From: Actinokineospora sp. NBRC 105648
GTDB lineage: Bacteria; Actinomycetota; Actinomycetes; Mycobacteriales; Pseudonocardiaceae
Direction: 5' to 3'
NCBI RefSeq assembly: GCF_030269645.1
Contig: NZ_BSTR01000052.1
Span: 1-55,309 of the forward strand
DNA: 55,309 nt
Shown: positions 30,795-38,877 of the stretch, piece after piece
Layout of the letters: every line of letters starts with the position of its first letter
Position numbering within the stretch: position 1 is the stretch's first letter
Position numbers and translations under genes: made by a program
Notes under the pieces: model-generated
The model's database searches: none
What the model saw: only the letters and a program-made list of their open reading frames with translations
What the model was told of the DNA's origin: nothing

Positions 30795-31134
30795 GACGTG
30801 CGGCTGGCGGTCGAGTGTCTTTTGTGGACACCGTTGCTGCCGCGTGAATGGTGTGTTGCTATTTCTTTCGAGGGCTGACGACTGATGTCGGGCGCGGCGG
30901 AAATATATTAATTTCGCCGTCCTGATGGGCGAAATAGGTGACCCCGGATGGTGGCCACCCACCCGTTCGGTGGGCAGGCTTGCCAACCTGGGGTGGGTCG
31001 GGAATGCGATGAACGAGGGGCTTGTCCGCACGGTGGGGTGACGCCCCGGGGAATTCCTGGGCAGCGGTGTGAGCGGGCCAATATGTTCTGGCTGTTCGGA
31101 TCACCGAACGTTCGCGAATACCGGAGAGCGAGTT
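30795..31134 (+). other. Gene-free leader region with AT-rich hairpin and nested stems
   Basis: These 340 bases hold no supported gene. A patch around 30890-30935 is unusually AT-rich for this genome and can fold as GGCGGAAAT-ATATTA-ATTTCGCC. Downstream, CCCACC-CGTTC-GGTGGG is nested inside a possible GACCCC/GGGGTGGGTC pairing, followed by TTCGG-ATCA-CCGAA at 31095-31108 and the palindrome CGAACGTTCG at 31105-31114, 20 bp before the next ATG. It looks like a structured 5' leader or operator region of the secreted repeat protein. I could not match it to a known riboswitch. Confidence 0.35.
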
Positions 31135-32046
31135 ATGAGACGACTCAGATCAATCTCGGGAATGAGCGCGCTGGCCCTGGCACTGGGTGCCCTCGCGTTG
31201 TCCACCACCTCGGCGGGCGCCACCGACGCGGCCCGGCCCGGACCAGCGGTGGTGCAGAACGACCTCGTGGTGTGGCGGCCGGGCAACGGCACCTGGTACC
31301 GGCTGACCGGCGCGGGCAGCGGCAGTGTCGCCTGGGGCGCGGCGGGTGACGCCCCGGTGGGCGGGGACTTCACCGGCGACGGGCGCAGCGACTACACGGT
31401 GTGGCGGCCGTCCAACGGTGTCTGGTACGTCAAGAACCGGGTCAGCGGCGTCACCTCGGCCACCCAGTGGGGGCTCGCGGGCGACGTGCCGGAGCCGGCC
31501 GACTTCACCGCCGACGGGCGCGACGACTACACGGTGTGGCGGCCGTCCAATGGTGTCTGGTACGTCAAGAACAGCGTCAACGGCGCCACCGCGGCCACCC
31601 AGTGGGGTGTGGCGGGCGACGTGCCCGCCGCTGAGGACGTCGACGGTGACGGCGCGGCCGACTACGTGGTGTGGCGGCCCAGCAACGGCGTCTGGTACGT
31701 CAAGAACAGCCAGACCGGCGTCACGCGCAGTGTCCAGTGGGGCGTCGCGGGGGACGTCCCGGTACCCGGTGACTACACCGGTGACGGGCGCGGGGACTTC
31801 GCCGTGTGGCGGCCGTCGAACGGCACCTGGTACGTGCAGGACAGCGTCTCCGGCGCGACGTCGGCGACGCAGTGGGGCACGCCCGGCGACGTGCCGGTCG
31901 GGGGCGACTTCACCGACGACGGCCGAGCCGACTACACGGTCTGGCGCCCGTCGAACGGTGTCTGGTACGTGCGCAACAGCGTGACCGGTGCCTCGTCGGC
32001 GACGCAGTGGGGTGTTTCCGGCGACGTCCCGGTCTCCTTCCGGTAG
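31135..32046 (+). CDS. Secreted tryptophan-rich repeat protein (FG-GAP/VCBS-like)
   Basis: The ATG at 31135 follows a GGAGAG ribosome-binding site and gives 303 residues; the upstream in-frame extension lacks a signal peptide start. Residues 1-30 form a Sec signal (RRLRS, hydrophobic core, cleavage near TSAGA-TD). The rest is about six repeats of about 45 residues, each with VWRPSNGVWYVKN, a variable SG/NG-TSATQWG segment, GDVP and a calcium-loop-like DFTGDGRSDYT. The D-x-D-G-x-x-D pattern fits FG-GAP/VCBS beta-propeller blades, so a single propeller domain is likely. It is probably an extracellular carbohydrate- or cell-surface-binding protein. No catalytic domain is present. Confidence 0.8.
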   Translation: MRRLRSISGMSALALALGALALSTTSAGATDAARPGPAVVQNDLVVWRPGNGTWYRLTGAGSGSVAWGAAGDAPVGGDFTGDGRSDYTVWRPSNGVWYVKNRVSGVTSATQWGLAGDVPEPADFTADGRDDYTVWRPSNGVWYVKNSVNGATAATQWGVAGDVPAAEDVDGDGAADYVVWRPSNGVWYVKNSQTGVTRSVQWGVAGDVPVPGDYTGDGRGDFAVWRPSNGTWYVQDSVSGATSATQWGTPGDVPVGGDFTDDGRADYTVWRPSNGVWYVRNSVTGASSATQWGVSGDVPVSFR

Positions 32047-32058
32047 TTCGGACTCGAC

Positions 32059-32090
32059 CCGCCGCCGGGTGCGCGCGCACCCGGCGGCGG
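32059..32090. terminator. GC-rich palindromic terminator after the repeat protein
   Basis: A perfect 32-base palindrome (CCGCCGCCGGGTGCGC and its complement) starts 13 bases after the stop codon. The central GCGC bases would form the loop. No T-tract follows, typical of actinomycete hairpin terminators. Confidence 0.65.
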
Positions 32091-32150
32091 CGCTGGTTCG
32101 CCGGGCGGGCGGATCGTCGGGTGAACAGGACGTCGTGTAAACAAGAGGAT

Positions 32151-32168
32151 GAACCCGTGAACGGGTTC
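32151..32168. promoter_or_regulatory. GAACCCGT-GA-ACGGGTTC inverted repeat
   Basis: A perfect 8-bp inverted repeat with a two-base centre lies 66 bp upstream of the L,D-transpeptidase start. It is a plausible operator dyad or a leader hairpin. No regulator can be named. Confidence 0.35.
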
Positions 32169-32233
32169 CGGGAAAAGCGGTTGTTGACCGTTTTCTCCGA
32201 ATGGTTCCGAGTGAAGATATTGCGAGGATCGCC

Positions 32234-33403
32234 GTGCGGTTCGCAGTGTGCTCCGGCGTTGTGGCTTTCGTCCTGCTGGTGAGCGGGTGCACCACCGAGG
32301 TCGCCCCACCCGGCTCCGCCGCGGGCCAACCGGGCTCCGACGGGGGCTCTGGCGCGGCCGCGGCGCAGCTCGTGATCAGCCCCGGGGCGGACCAGAAGGT
32401 GGTGCCGACCACGCCGATCACGGTCACTGTGAGCAACGGCACCCTCGACTCGGTGACGGTGACGAACAAGGCGAAGTCGTCCACGGTCAAGGGTGCGATG
32501 TCCGCCGACAAGCACACCTGGACCTCGTCCGAGCCGCTCGGTTACGGGTCGACCTACCAGGTGGTGGCGACGGCGGGGACGGCGAAGGCCCAGCAGGCGG
32601 TGAGCACGGTCGCGCCGAGGGCGCAGGCGTACCCGTCCTTCATTCCGCCACCGAGTGTCACCGATGTCGGCGTCGGCCAGCCCATCGTGGTGAAGTTCGA
32701 CCAGGACGTCACCGACAAGGCGGCGGCCGAGAAGGCCCTCAAGCTCACCGCCACCCCGGCCCAATCCGGTGGCTGGTACTGGCTGTCCAAGCGCGAGGTG
32801 CACTACCGGCCGCAGGAGTACTGGCAGCCCGGCACCACCATCGCCCTGCACGCCGCGGTCTACGGCGTCGACCTCGGCGGCGGCGTGTACGGCCAGACCG
32901 ACCGCGACCTGAACCTCAAGGTGCACGACTCGTGGGTCGCCAAGGCCGACGGGAACACCGCGCAGATGGGCATCTTCCAGAACGGCGCGCTGGTGAAGAC
33001 CATGCCGATCAGCATGGGCAAGGACGCCACCCCGACGCACCTGGGCGCGCACGTCGTCTCCGACAAGAAGCGCGAGTACACAATGGACTCCTGCACCTAC
33101 GGCGTCTGCCCGCCCGACCCGAAGGCCTACCGCTCCAAGGAGAACTTCGCCCTCCGCATCTCCAACGACGGCGAGTTCGTGCACGAGAACCCGAACAGCG
33201 TCGGCGCCCAGGGCAGCACCAACGTCTCCCACGGCTGCATCAACCTCAACGCCGCCAACGCGTCCTGGTTCTTCGACCACTTCGGCCTCGGCGACGTCGT
33301 CGAGGTCACCAACTCCGGCGGCCCCCAGCTCCCCGTCTACGACACCTACGGCGACTGGCTCGTCCCGTGGGCGGACTGGAAGGCGGGCTCGGCCCTCAAG
33401 TAA
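32234..33403 (+). CDS. L,D-transpeptidase lipoprotein (Ldt-type, YkuD domain)
   Basis: The GTG at 32234 has a GAGGATCG ribosome-binding site and gives a compact lipoprotein signal with Cys19 (VSGC), 389 residues in all; an ATG 11 codons upstream lacks a site. Domains in order: a disordered Gly/Ser/Pro linker (20-55), two Ig-like domains (about 55-130 and 135-240), and the YkuD catalytic domain (about 245-365) with the catalytic motif SHGCIN, Cys335 and His333. Such enzymes make 3-3 crosslinks in peptidoglycan outside the membrane and are not blocked by glycopeptides or most beta-lactams. A C-terminal tail rich in Trp follows. It is monocistronic. Confidence 0.92.
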   Translation: MRFAVCSGVVAFVLLVSGCTTEVAPPGSAAGQPGSDGGSGAAAAQLVISPGADQKVVPTTPITVTVSNGTLDSVTVTNKAKSSTVKGAMSADKHTWTSSEPLGYGSTYQVVATAGTAKAQQAVSTVAPRAQAYPSFIPPPSVTDVGVGQPIVVKFDQDVTDKAAAEKALKLTATPAQSGGWYWLSKREVHYRPQEYWQPGTTIALHAAVYGVDLGGGVYGQTDRDLNLKVHDSWVAKADGNTAQMGIFQNGALVKTMPISMGKDATPTHLGAHVVSDKKREYTMDSCTYGVCPPDPKAYRSKENFALRISNDGEFVHENPNSVGAQGSTNVSHGCINLNAANASWFFDHFGLGDVVEVTNSGGPQLPVYDTYGDWLVPWADWKAGSALK

Positions 33404-33432
33404 CGCCCCTGATGGCGAGCCGTTAGCGGGCT

Positions 33433-34470
33433 CTAGGCCACGACTGTGGACTGGGCGCGGTGGTAGGTCTGGATGTGTGCCTGGGCGATCGCCTCGCGTT
33501 GGGCCGCTCGGGAATGTGTGTCGGCGCGCCAGGTGGGTCGTTGGTGGTAGGCGGTGTGCACTGCCTTGATGAGGGAGGCGCTGTCCAGGCCGGACTCGTC
33601 GTGGTCGAAGCGCAGGCACGGGGCTTGTTCGGCGTAGTAGCCGCAGCGCGGGGCGGCGACCGTGGTGCCCAGGTCGTGGCACGCCTCCAGCCAGCCGGAG
33701 TGGGTGCCGAATCGGTAGGGCAGGACTGAGATGTCCAAATCGGACAGGTAGTCCCAGAGCTCGTCGTCGGTGAACGGCGCGTGCACGCGTACGTCGAGGT
33801 CTTTGAGCTCGGCGGCCACGGCTCTGCCGCCTGCGTCGTCGTGGGCGTCGACCCGCAGGCGTGCGCCGGGTAGGTCGGCCACCGCCTCGGCGAGGACCCT
33901 GGCGACGGCGACCGGGTCGCTGTTGGCCCGTTTGCTCTTCGCGTGCACGCCGACCACGAACCCCTCGTGCGAGGGCCGGGGGAGTGCCATGCGGTCGAAC
34001 TCGACCACGTGTGGGTGTGGGATGACGACGGCCACGCGGCTCCACCGTCGGGCGATCTCGGCCGCGGCGCCGTGGGTCAGGGTGATCACCTCGTCGGCCG
34101 CGGGGATCAGGACGTCGAGTGCCGCCGCGTGCGGGGTCGGGTCCAGGTGATGTGGGTTGCGCAGGTCGTGCACGGTGACGACCAGTGGCCGCCTGGCCAC
34201 CCGGAGGCTCGACACCACGGTGCGCAACTCCTCGGGGGTGCGGTCGTCGAAGCCGAAGTGGACGTGGAAGACGTCGAACTCCTCGGCGTGCGCGTCGATC
34301 CACGCCGAGGTCAGCATGGGTGGCGGCCACCACTGGCCTGCGGGCGCGCCCTCGACGCGGACGTCGGGCAGGCGCAACACGCTTTCGGTGCCGCTGAGTG
34401 ACGACAGGTGTCTGATGTAGACGTGTCCGGACGGAACAGAGGCCACTCGGAGTACTGGGTTCACGGACAC
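33433..34470 (-). CDS. GT4-like glycosyltransferase, divergent
   Basis: The supported start is a GTG near 34470 (345 residues; GTG 34464 is an alternative); the longer frame to 34653 would run over the promoter of the divergent gene. The protein has a GT-B fold: an N-terminal half with FDVFHVHFGFDDRTPEE and RRPLVVTVHDLRNPHH, and a C-terminal half with GVHAKSKRANSD and DLDISVLPYRFGTHSGWLEA, where the acidic-Gly-Trp region replaces the usual E-x7-E. Donor and acceptor are unknown. It is divergent from three more glycosyltransferase genes and probably belongs to the same glycan or glycolipid pathway. Confidence 0.75.
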   Translation of the reverse strand: MSVNPVLRVASVPSGHVYIRHLSSLSGTESVLRLPDVRVEGAPAGQWWPPPMLTSAWIDAHAEEFDVFHVHFGFDDRTPEELRTVVSSLRVARRPLVVTVHDLRNPHHLDPTPHAAALDVLIPAADEVITLTHGAAAEIARRWSRVAVVIPHPHVVEFDRMALPRPSHEGFVVGVHAKSKRANSDPVAVARVLAEAVADLPGARLRVDAHDDAGGRAVAAELKDLDVRVHAPFTDDELWDYLSDLDISVLPYRFGTHSGWLEACHDLGTTVAAPRCGYYAEQAPCLRFDHDESGLDSASLIKAVHTAYHQRPTWRADTHSRAAQREAIAQAHIQTYHRAQSTVVA

Positions 34471-34631
34471 GTGACCGGGTGCCCAATCACGGTGGTGCGC
34501 AAACCCCAAGGGCCGCAAACGATCTGCGCTCGCCCTGTCGGATGACTCACGGCGTGGATCCCGGCCGGACGGGTATGACTGTTGGGTGGCCCGTGCGTGC
34601 GGGTGGCAGGCGCCCGAACCAGAGGAGTCCC

Positions 34632-35711
34632 ATGGCCAGTGCGACCCGTGCACGGCAGACAGCGGGCGGCCTGCGGATCGCGCTGATCGCCTCCGCGCGC
34701 TACCCGATCCGGGAGCCGTTCCCCGGCGGCCTCGAGGCGCACACCTGGCAGCTGGCGAACCGGCTACGCGAGCGCGGCCACCTCGTCGACGTCTTCGGCG
34801 GACCGGGCTCGGACCCGGCGCTCGGCGTGCGTGTGCTGCCGACCCTGCCCGCGCTCTCGGAGTACGCCCGGGCGGACGTGAGCATGCCGCCGGACCACTT
34901 CATCGCCGAGCACCACGCCTACCTGGGCCTGATGCTCGAGCTCGCGGACGCGGGCCACGACGTCGTGCACAACAACTCGCTGCACTACCTGCCGATCGCC
35001 ATGGCGGCAGGACTGCGCGCGCCACTGCTGACCACCTTGCACACCCCGCCCACACCGTGGCTGGAGTCGGCGATCGCGATAGGGCCGCGCACGCACTTCG
35101 CCGCTGTCAGCGCGCACACCGCGAACCGTTGGCGAGCGAGCGTTCCGCGCGCGACAGTTGTCCACAATGGAGTAGACCTGGACCGTTGGCGGCCAGGACC
35201 GGGCGGGGGAGTGCCGGTGTGGTCGGGGCGACTGGTCAAGGAGAAGGGCGCGGAGGAGGCGATCCGCGCGGCCCGGATCGCGGGCACCGGGCTGCGCCTG
35301 GCCGGGCCGCTGCCCGACGCCCGGTACTTCCGGGAGCGGGTGGAGCCGCTGCTCGGCGACGGCGTCGAGTATGTCGGCCACCTCGACCACGTCGCGCTGG
35401 CCGCCTTGGTGGGATCGGCGGCGGTGGCGGTCGTCTCGCCGTGCTGGGACGAGCCGTACGGCCTGGTTGTGGCCGAGGCGCTGGCCTGCGGGACACCGGT
35501 GGCCGGGTTCGCCCGCGGGGCACTGCCCGAACTGCTCGACGAGCACACCGGTGTGCTGGCTGAGCCGGGGGATGTCGAGGGCTTGGCCGCGGCGATCAGT
35601 CAAGCGTCCACTTTGGATCGTGAGCGGGCCCGCAGGCACGCCGAGCGCACGTGCTCGCTGCCCGCGATGGTCGACGGCTACGAGCGGCTGTACCGGAGCA
35701 TCGCCGCGTGA
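34632..35711 (+). CDS. GT4-family glycosyltransferase
   Basis: The ATG at 34632 has an AGAGGAG ribosome-binding site and gives 359 residues. The GT-B architecture is clear: GGLEAHTWQLANRLRERGH near the N-terminus, HNNSLHYLPIAMAAG in the acceptor lobe, WSGRLVKEKGAEEAI at the hinge and the donor-binding PYGLVVAEALACGTPVAG with the retaining-GT4 E-x7-E pattern. It retains the sugar anomeric configuration using an NDP-sugar or GDP-mannose. It leads a three-gene overlapping operon with two further glycosyltransferases. Confidence 0.85.
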   Translation: MASATRARQTAGGLRIALIASARYPIREPFPGGLEAHTWQLANRLRERGHLVDVFGGPGSDPALGVRVLPTLPALSEYARADVSMPPDHFIAEHHAYLGLMLELADAGHDVVHNNSLHYLPIAMAAGLRAPLLTTLHTPPTPWLESAIAIGPRTHFAAVSAHTANRWRASVPRATVVHNGVDLDRWRPGPGGGVPVWSGRLVKEKGAEEAIRAARIAGTGLRLAGPLPDARYFRERVEPLLGDGVEYVGHLDHVALAALVGSAAVAVVSPCWDEPYGLVVAEALACGTPVAGFARGALPELLDEHTGVLAEPGDVEGLAAAISQASTLDRERARRHAERTCSLPAMVDGYERLYRSIAA

Positions 35712-36703
35712 TCGCCTACTACGTCCACCACCAGGGCTCCGGTCACCTGCACCGCGCCCGGGCGATCGCCGACCGGCTGCGCACCCCGGTGATCGGCCTG
35801 TCCAGCTCGGCGCGGCCGCACGGTTGGCCAGGTGCCTGGGTGCGGCTGCCCGACGACGCGGGCGGAACCGATGACGTCACCGCGAACGGCACTCTGCACT
35901 GGGTTCCCAGGCACCACAACGGTTTGCGGGGGCGGATGGCAGCGGTGAGCGCGTTGCTGGCCCGCGGTGAGGTTCGGCTGCTGGTCAGTGACGTCTCGGT
36001 CGAGATCGCGCTGCTCGCCCGACTGCACGGCGTCCCGGTGGTCGTCATGGCCCAGCCCGGCGATCGCACCGACCGCCCGCACCGGCTCGCCTACGACCTC
36101 GCCGATCGCCTGCTCGCGCCATGGCCCGCCCGTCCGCAGCCCGACTGGCCCGCGCCGTGGCTCGACAAGACTGTCCATTTGGGAGCATTGTCCCGCTTCG
36201 ACGGACGCCCGTCGCCCGCCCCGGCACCGGGGCGGCGGGTACTCGCGCTGTGGGGGTCCGGCGGGCTGGACGTCGACTGCGCCGCACTGCACGCGGCAGC
36301 GGCCGCTACGCGCGAATGGAGCTGGACGGTCCTCGGCCCGGAGGCCGTCCCCGACCGCCCGAACCTCCGCTGGGGCGGCTGGGTGGCCGACCCGTGGTCG
36401 GCACTGTGCGCGGCCGACGTCGTGGTCACCCATGGCGGTCAGAACGCTGTCGCTGAGGTGGCCGCGGCCCGTCGGCCTGCCGTGATCGTTCCCCAGATCC
36501 GGCCATTCGGCGAGCAACGGGCCACCGCTGCCGCCCTCTCCCGCGCACGGATCGGCGTGGTGGCGGCACGGTGGCCCGACCCCGAGCGCTGGCCGAACGT
36601 ACTCCGCCGCGCGCAGGAACGAGGCGGAGCGGCGTGGTCGAGGTGGTCTTCCGGCGACGGGGCCGCGCGAGCTGCGGCCGAACTCGACGGGTTGGCACGG
36701 TGA
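35708..36703 (+). CDS. GT1/GT28-like glycosyltransferase
   Basis: The GTG at 35708 overlaps the upstream stop by 4 bp and gives 331 residues beginning VIAYYVHHQGSGHLHRAR. This GSGHLHRA start and the C-terminal VVTHGGQNAVAEVAAARRP followed by VIVPQIRPFGEQ are typical of MurG/UGT-type GT-B enzymes that bind UDP-sugars. It could glycosylate a lipid or a secondary metabolite. Its overlap with genes on both sides shows co-translation with the GT4 and GT2 enzymes. Confidence 0.8.
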   Translation: MIAYYVHHQGSGHLHRARAIADRLRTPVIGLSSSARPHGWPGAWVRLPDDAGGTDDVTANGTLHWVPRHHNGLRGRMAAVSALLARGEVRLLVSDVSVEIALLARLHGVPVVVMAQPGDRTDRPHRLAYDLADRLLAPWPARPQPDWPAPWLDKTVHLGALSRFDGRPSPAPAPGRRVLALWGSGGLDVDCAALHAAAAATREWSWTVLGPEAVPDRPNLRWGGWVADPWSALCAADVVVTHGGQNAVAEVAAARRPAVIVPQIRPFGEQRATAAALSRARIGVVAARWPDPERWPNVLRRAQERGGAAWSRWSSGDGAARAAAELDGLAR

Positions 36704-37500
36704 CCGGTACCGCCGTCATTACCATCACTCACCGCCGAGATGACCACCTCCGGCGGCAACGACTCGGACTGGCCGCGGACCCGCCGGATCTGCACGTGAT
36801 CGTGGCGATGGACGATGTGCCAGAGGTCGACCCGGTGCCCGGCCTGGAAACTGTTCTTGTGCACGTGGGTGCCTCTGAACGCGGTTTGCCGCTGGCGGCA
36901 GCACGCAATGCGGGTGCGGCGGCCGCGCTGGCGGCGGGGGTCGAGCTGCTCGTCTTCCTGGACGTCGACTGCATTCCTGGGCCGAGCTTGGTTTCCCGGT
37001 ATGCCGATGTGCGCGTGTCAGGCCCCGCGTTGCTCTGTGGCCCAGTCGCTTACTTGCCGCCTGCTGCTGACTATCCGGTGAGCGGGTTGAGCGAACTCGC
37101 CGAGATGCATCCTGGCCGGCCTGCGCCTGATCCGGGCGTTGTCCTTGTTGAGAAACGGTTTGAGCTGTTCTGGTCGCTGTCGTTCGCGGTGAGGGCTGGG
37201 GACTGGGCTGCACTGGGCGGGTTCTTCGAGGGTTATGTGGGGTATGGGGCTGAGGACACCGACTTCGCGCTGACGTGGGCAGCTGGAGGTGCTGGGCTGT
37301 ACTGGGTTGGTGGGGCTGAGGCTTATCACCAGTATCACCCGCCGACTCGGCTTGATCCTGGGCGAGCGGGTGAGATTGTGCGGAACTGTTGGACTTTCCG
37401 GGAGCGTCAAGGGTATTGGCCGATGCGATCCTGGTTGGACGAGCTGGCGGCCCTTGGGATTGTCGAATTCGACGGCGTCGATGTTTTGCGGATCGTTTGA
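36700..37500 (+). CDS. GT2-family glycosyltransferase
   Basis: The GTG at 36700 overlaps the previous stop by 4 bp (GTGA) and gives 266 residues. The GT-A fold shows the start VITITHRRDDHL, the metal-binding DVD in LVFLDVDCIPG, and the C-terminal galactosyltransferase-like GGFFEGYVGYGAEDTDFAL with its acidic pair as likely catalytic base. Base composition drops towards the 3' end, with more T than the two genes before it, hinting at different ancestry. A very strong terminator follows. Confidence 0.83.
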   Translation: MTGTAVITITHRRDDHLRRQRLGLAADPPDLHVIVAMDDVPEVDPVPGLETVLVHVGASERGLPLAAARNAGAAAALAAGVELLVFLDVDCIPGPSLVSRYADVRVSGPALLCGPVAYLPPAADYPVSGLSELAEMHPGRPAPDPGVVLVEKRFELFWSLSFAVRAGDWAALGGFFEGYVGYGAEDTDFALTWAAGGAGLYWVGGAEAYHQYHPPTRLDPGRAGEIVRNCWTFRERQGYWPMRSWLDELAALGIVEFDGVDVLRIV

Positions 37501-37551
37501 GTTTTTACCTACGCGTTGGGAGTTCCAGCTTCCCTACGCTCAATTATGACT

Positions 37552-37615
37552 ACGGGCCTGAGGGGTTTGTCAAGGCGGGAAAGATGCCTTGACAAACCCC
37601 TCAGGCCCGTGTTTT
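37552..37615 (+). terminator. Intrinsic terminator with perfect 25-bp stem
   Basis: Arms 37552-37576 and 37586-37610 are perfectly complementary with a nine-base loop (GGGAAAGAT), followed by GTTTTT. It starts 52 bases after the GT2 stop and should end the glycosyltransferase operon. Such an uninterrupted 25-bp stem is unusually long. Confidence 0.9.
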
Positions 37616-37840
37616 TGGCTGCGTACGGGATGCAGGGGCGGGAGTGGTCGCAGGTGGAGGACTAGGTGGGCCGGGTGCGGTCAGGCCATCCAAGGCATGC
37701 GATTCCAGACCGCGAGCCACAAGTGGATCCGCTGATACGCAAGACAATCCCAACCCCGCCAGAACACAGCAGGTTCCCGTACCCCACCAAACCGCAGCGG
37801 TAAGGCCGACCCGGCTGGTACCGCCGGCCCCGCTACGGAT

Positions 37841-37980
37841 GCTCGATCTAGTGGACTCGCTTCGTGTGGGGGGAGAGCACCGCTAAACTTGCCGGTGGTG
37901 GGGAATGCCCTTCACCCGCCCTTTTTTCACCACCGCGGTGCTCTAGGGGCCCCACGCGAAGCGAGTTCACTAGATCGAGC
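37841..37980 (+). repeat. Dispersed palindromic element, copy B
   Basis: Arms 37841-37871 and 37950-37980 pair at 29 of 31 positions and the other two are G.U on the plus strand, so the RNA stem would be continuous. The inner stem GAGCACCGC/GCGGTGCTC is at 37875-37883 and 37935-37943. The segment between the two arms is identical to copy A throughout. The left flank (CCGCTACGGAT preceded by GGCTGGTACC) also matches copies A and C. Confidence 0.82.
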
Positions 37981-38106
37981 CCATGCTCGAAACCGGGCAA
38001 CGAAGACGGCACCCACCGCACGGGCCCCTAGATCGAGCCCTCATCTTTAACTCGGGCAACCCATGCGCACGAGCCACCCACAGCCCGACGGCAAAACAGC
38101 AAACAG

Positions 38107-38793
38107 CTAAGCCTGAATCACAATCCCGCGATCCCGAATCCGCTCCCAAGCACTCAACGGCAACTCCACCCGAACCAGCAGCTCATCCACGCTCCCAAAA
38201 CTCCCCTGTGCGTCAACGATCTGCCCAGCCTCAACCTCACTCAACCCCAATGACGCAGCTAAAACCGAGGCAGGCGCACTGCCGAGATCGACCAGACCGC
38301 CGTCGTCGTAGTCGCCCGGCAGGTCGGGCCGCCCGATTCCCAGCTCGCGAGCCATCAGCGGGTCCCGCTCGGCCAACGCCCGTGCGTCAGTCCGCCGGGT
38401 ACGAGCAGCGAGAACCTGTGCGATGGCCGGGTCCACCGGCGGTGGTGTGGCGGGAACCCCGTACACCTCGCGACGGACCGAACGCAGGTGGGCGCACGCC
38501 GTGATGACGAGCGCGACCGCGACCACCCCGATGACCGTGTCGATCGGGTCGTGGCGGTTCTGGTCCTTGCCACCCCAGATACCCGCGATGACGAACAGGA
38601 CCACGTCGACCGCGCCGTAGACGCCCACCCACTTCCACGCCGACCGCCTGCGCAGCCTGGTGGCGGCGTGGACGAAGGGGACCACCGCGAAGATCCCCGC
38701 GGTCGCGACCGTCACCACGTAGTACCAAACGCCACCCATCCGCGCATGCGGTGGTGGTGGTGGTGGTGGTGCGACGTGCTCGGTTGCGGTCAC
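38107..38793 (-). CDS. Membrane protein with C-terminal helix-hairpin-helix domain
   Basis: The GTG at 38793 has an AGAGGACG ribosome-binding site and gives 228 residues. After a proline run (residues 9-15) there are three to four hydrophobic helices between about 22 and 105, among them WYYVVTVATAGIFAVVPFV. The C-terminal 60 residues (SAPASVLAASLGLSEVEAGQ and following) resemble the ComEA-type helix-hairpin-helix fold, as in actinobacterial proteins with DUF-type membrane anchors. DNA or protein binding at the membrane is possible; the role is unknown. It follows lanC by 84 bp on the same strand and may be read through from the lanthipeptide operon. Confidence 0.7.
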   Translation of the reverse strand: MTATEHVAPPPPPPPHARMGGVWYYVVTVATAGIFAVVPFVHAATRLRRRSAWKWVGVYGAVDVVLFVIAGIWGGKDQNRHDPIDTVIGVVAVALVITACAHLRSVRREVYGVPATPPPVDPAIAQVLAARTRRTDARALAERDPLMARELGIGRPDLPGDYDDGGLVDLGSAPASVLAASLGLSEVEAGQIVDAQGSFGSVDELLVRVELPLSAWERIRDRGIVIQA

Positions 38794-38877
38794 TGCGTCC
38801 TCTTTCCGGTCCGGTCGCCAGGCACATCGGCCCTGGCCACCGCATGTTACCCACGGACCGGCGGGAGTTCCGGCGAT

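Larger units (their letters stand above)
37501..38106. other. Gene-free region: terminator, palindromic element B and repeat modules
   Basis: No gene is supported in these 606 bases. They contain the terminator at 37552, one CCGCAGCGG unit, palindromic element copy B, and two TAGATCGAGCCC modules (37971-37982 and 38029-38040). The modules share CGGGCAACGAAGACGGCA and ACCGCACGGGCCCC with the block at 29.1 kb but in a different order. Confidence 0.7.

Noticed and set aside
31105..31114. LexA/SOS box
   Set aside because: CGAACGTTCG has no four-base spacer between half-sites as actinobacterial SOS boxes do.
30795..31134. c-di-AMP (ydaO-type), cobalamin or c-di-GMP riboswitch
   Set aside because: Secreted-protein context is suggestive, but I could not find the conserved cores of these classes; only generic stems are present.
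37501..38106. tRNA gene in the gene-free stretch
   Set aside because: The inverted repeats superficially suggest a cloverleaf, but no T-loop GGTTCGA-type sequence or acceptor pairing is present.
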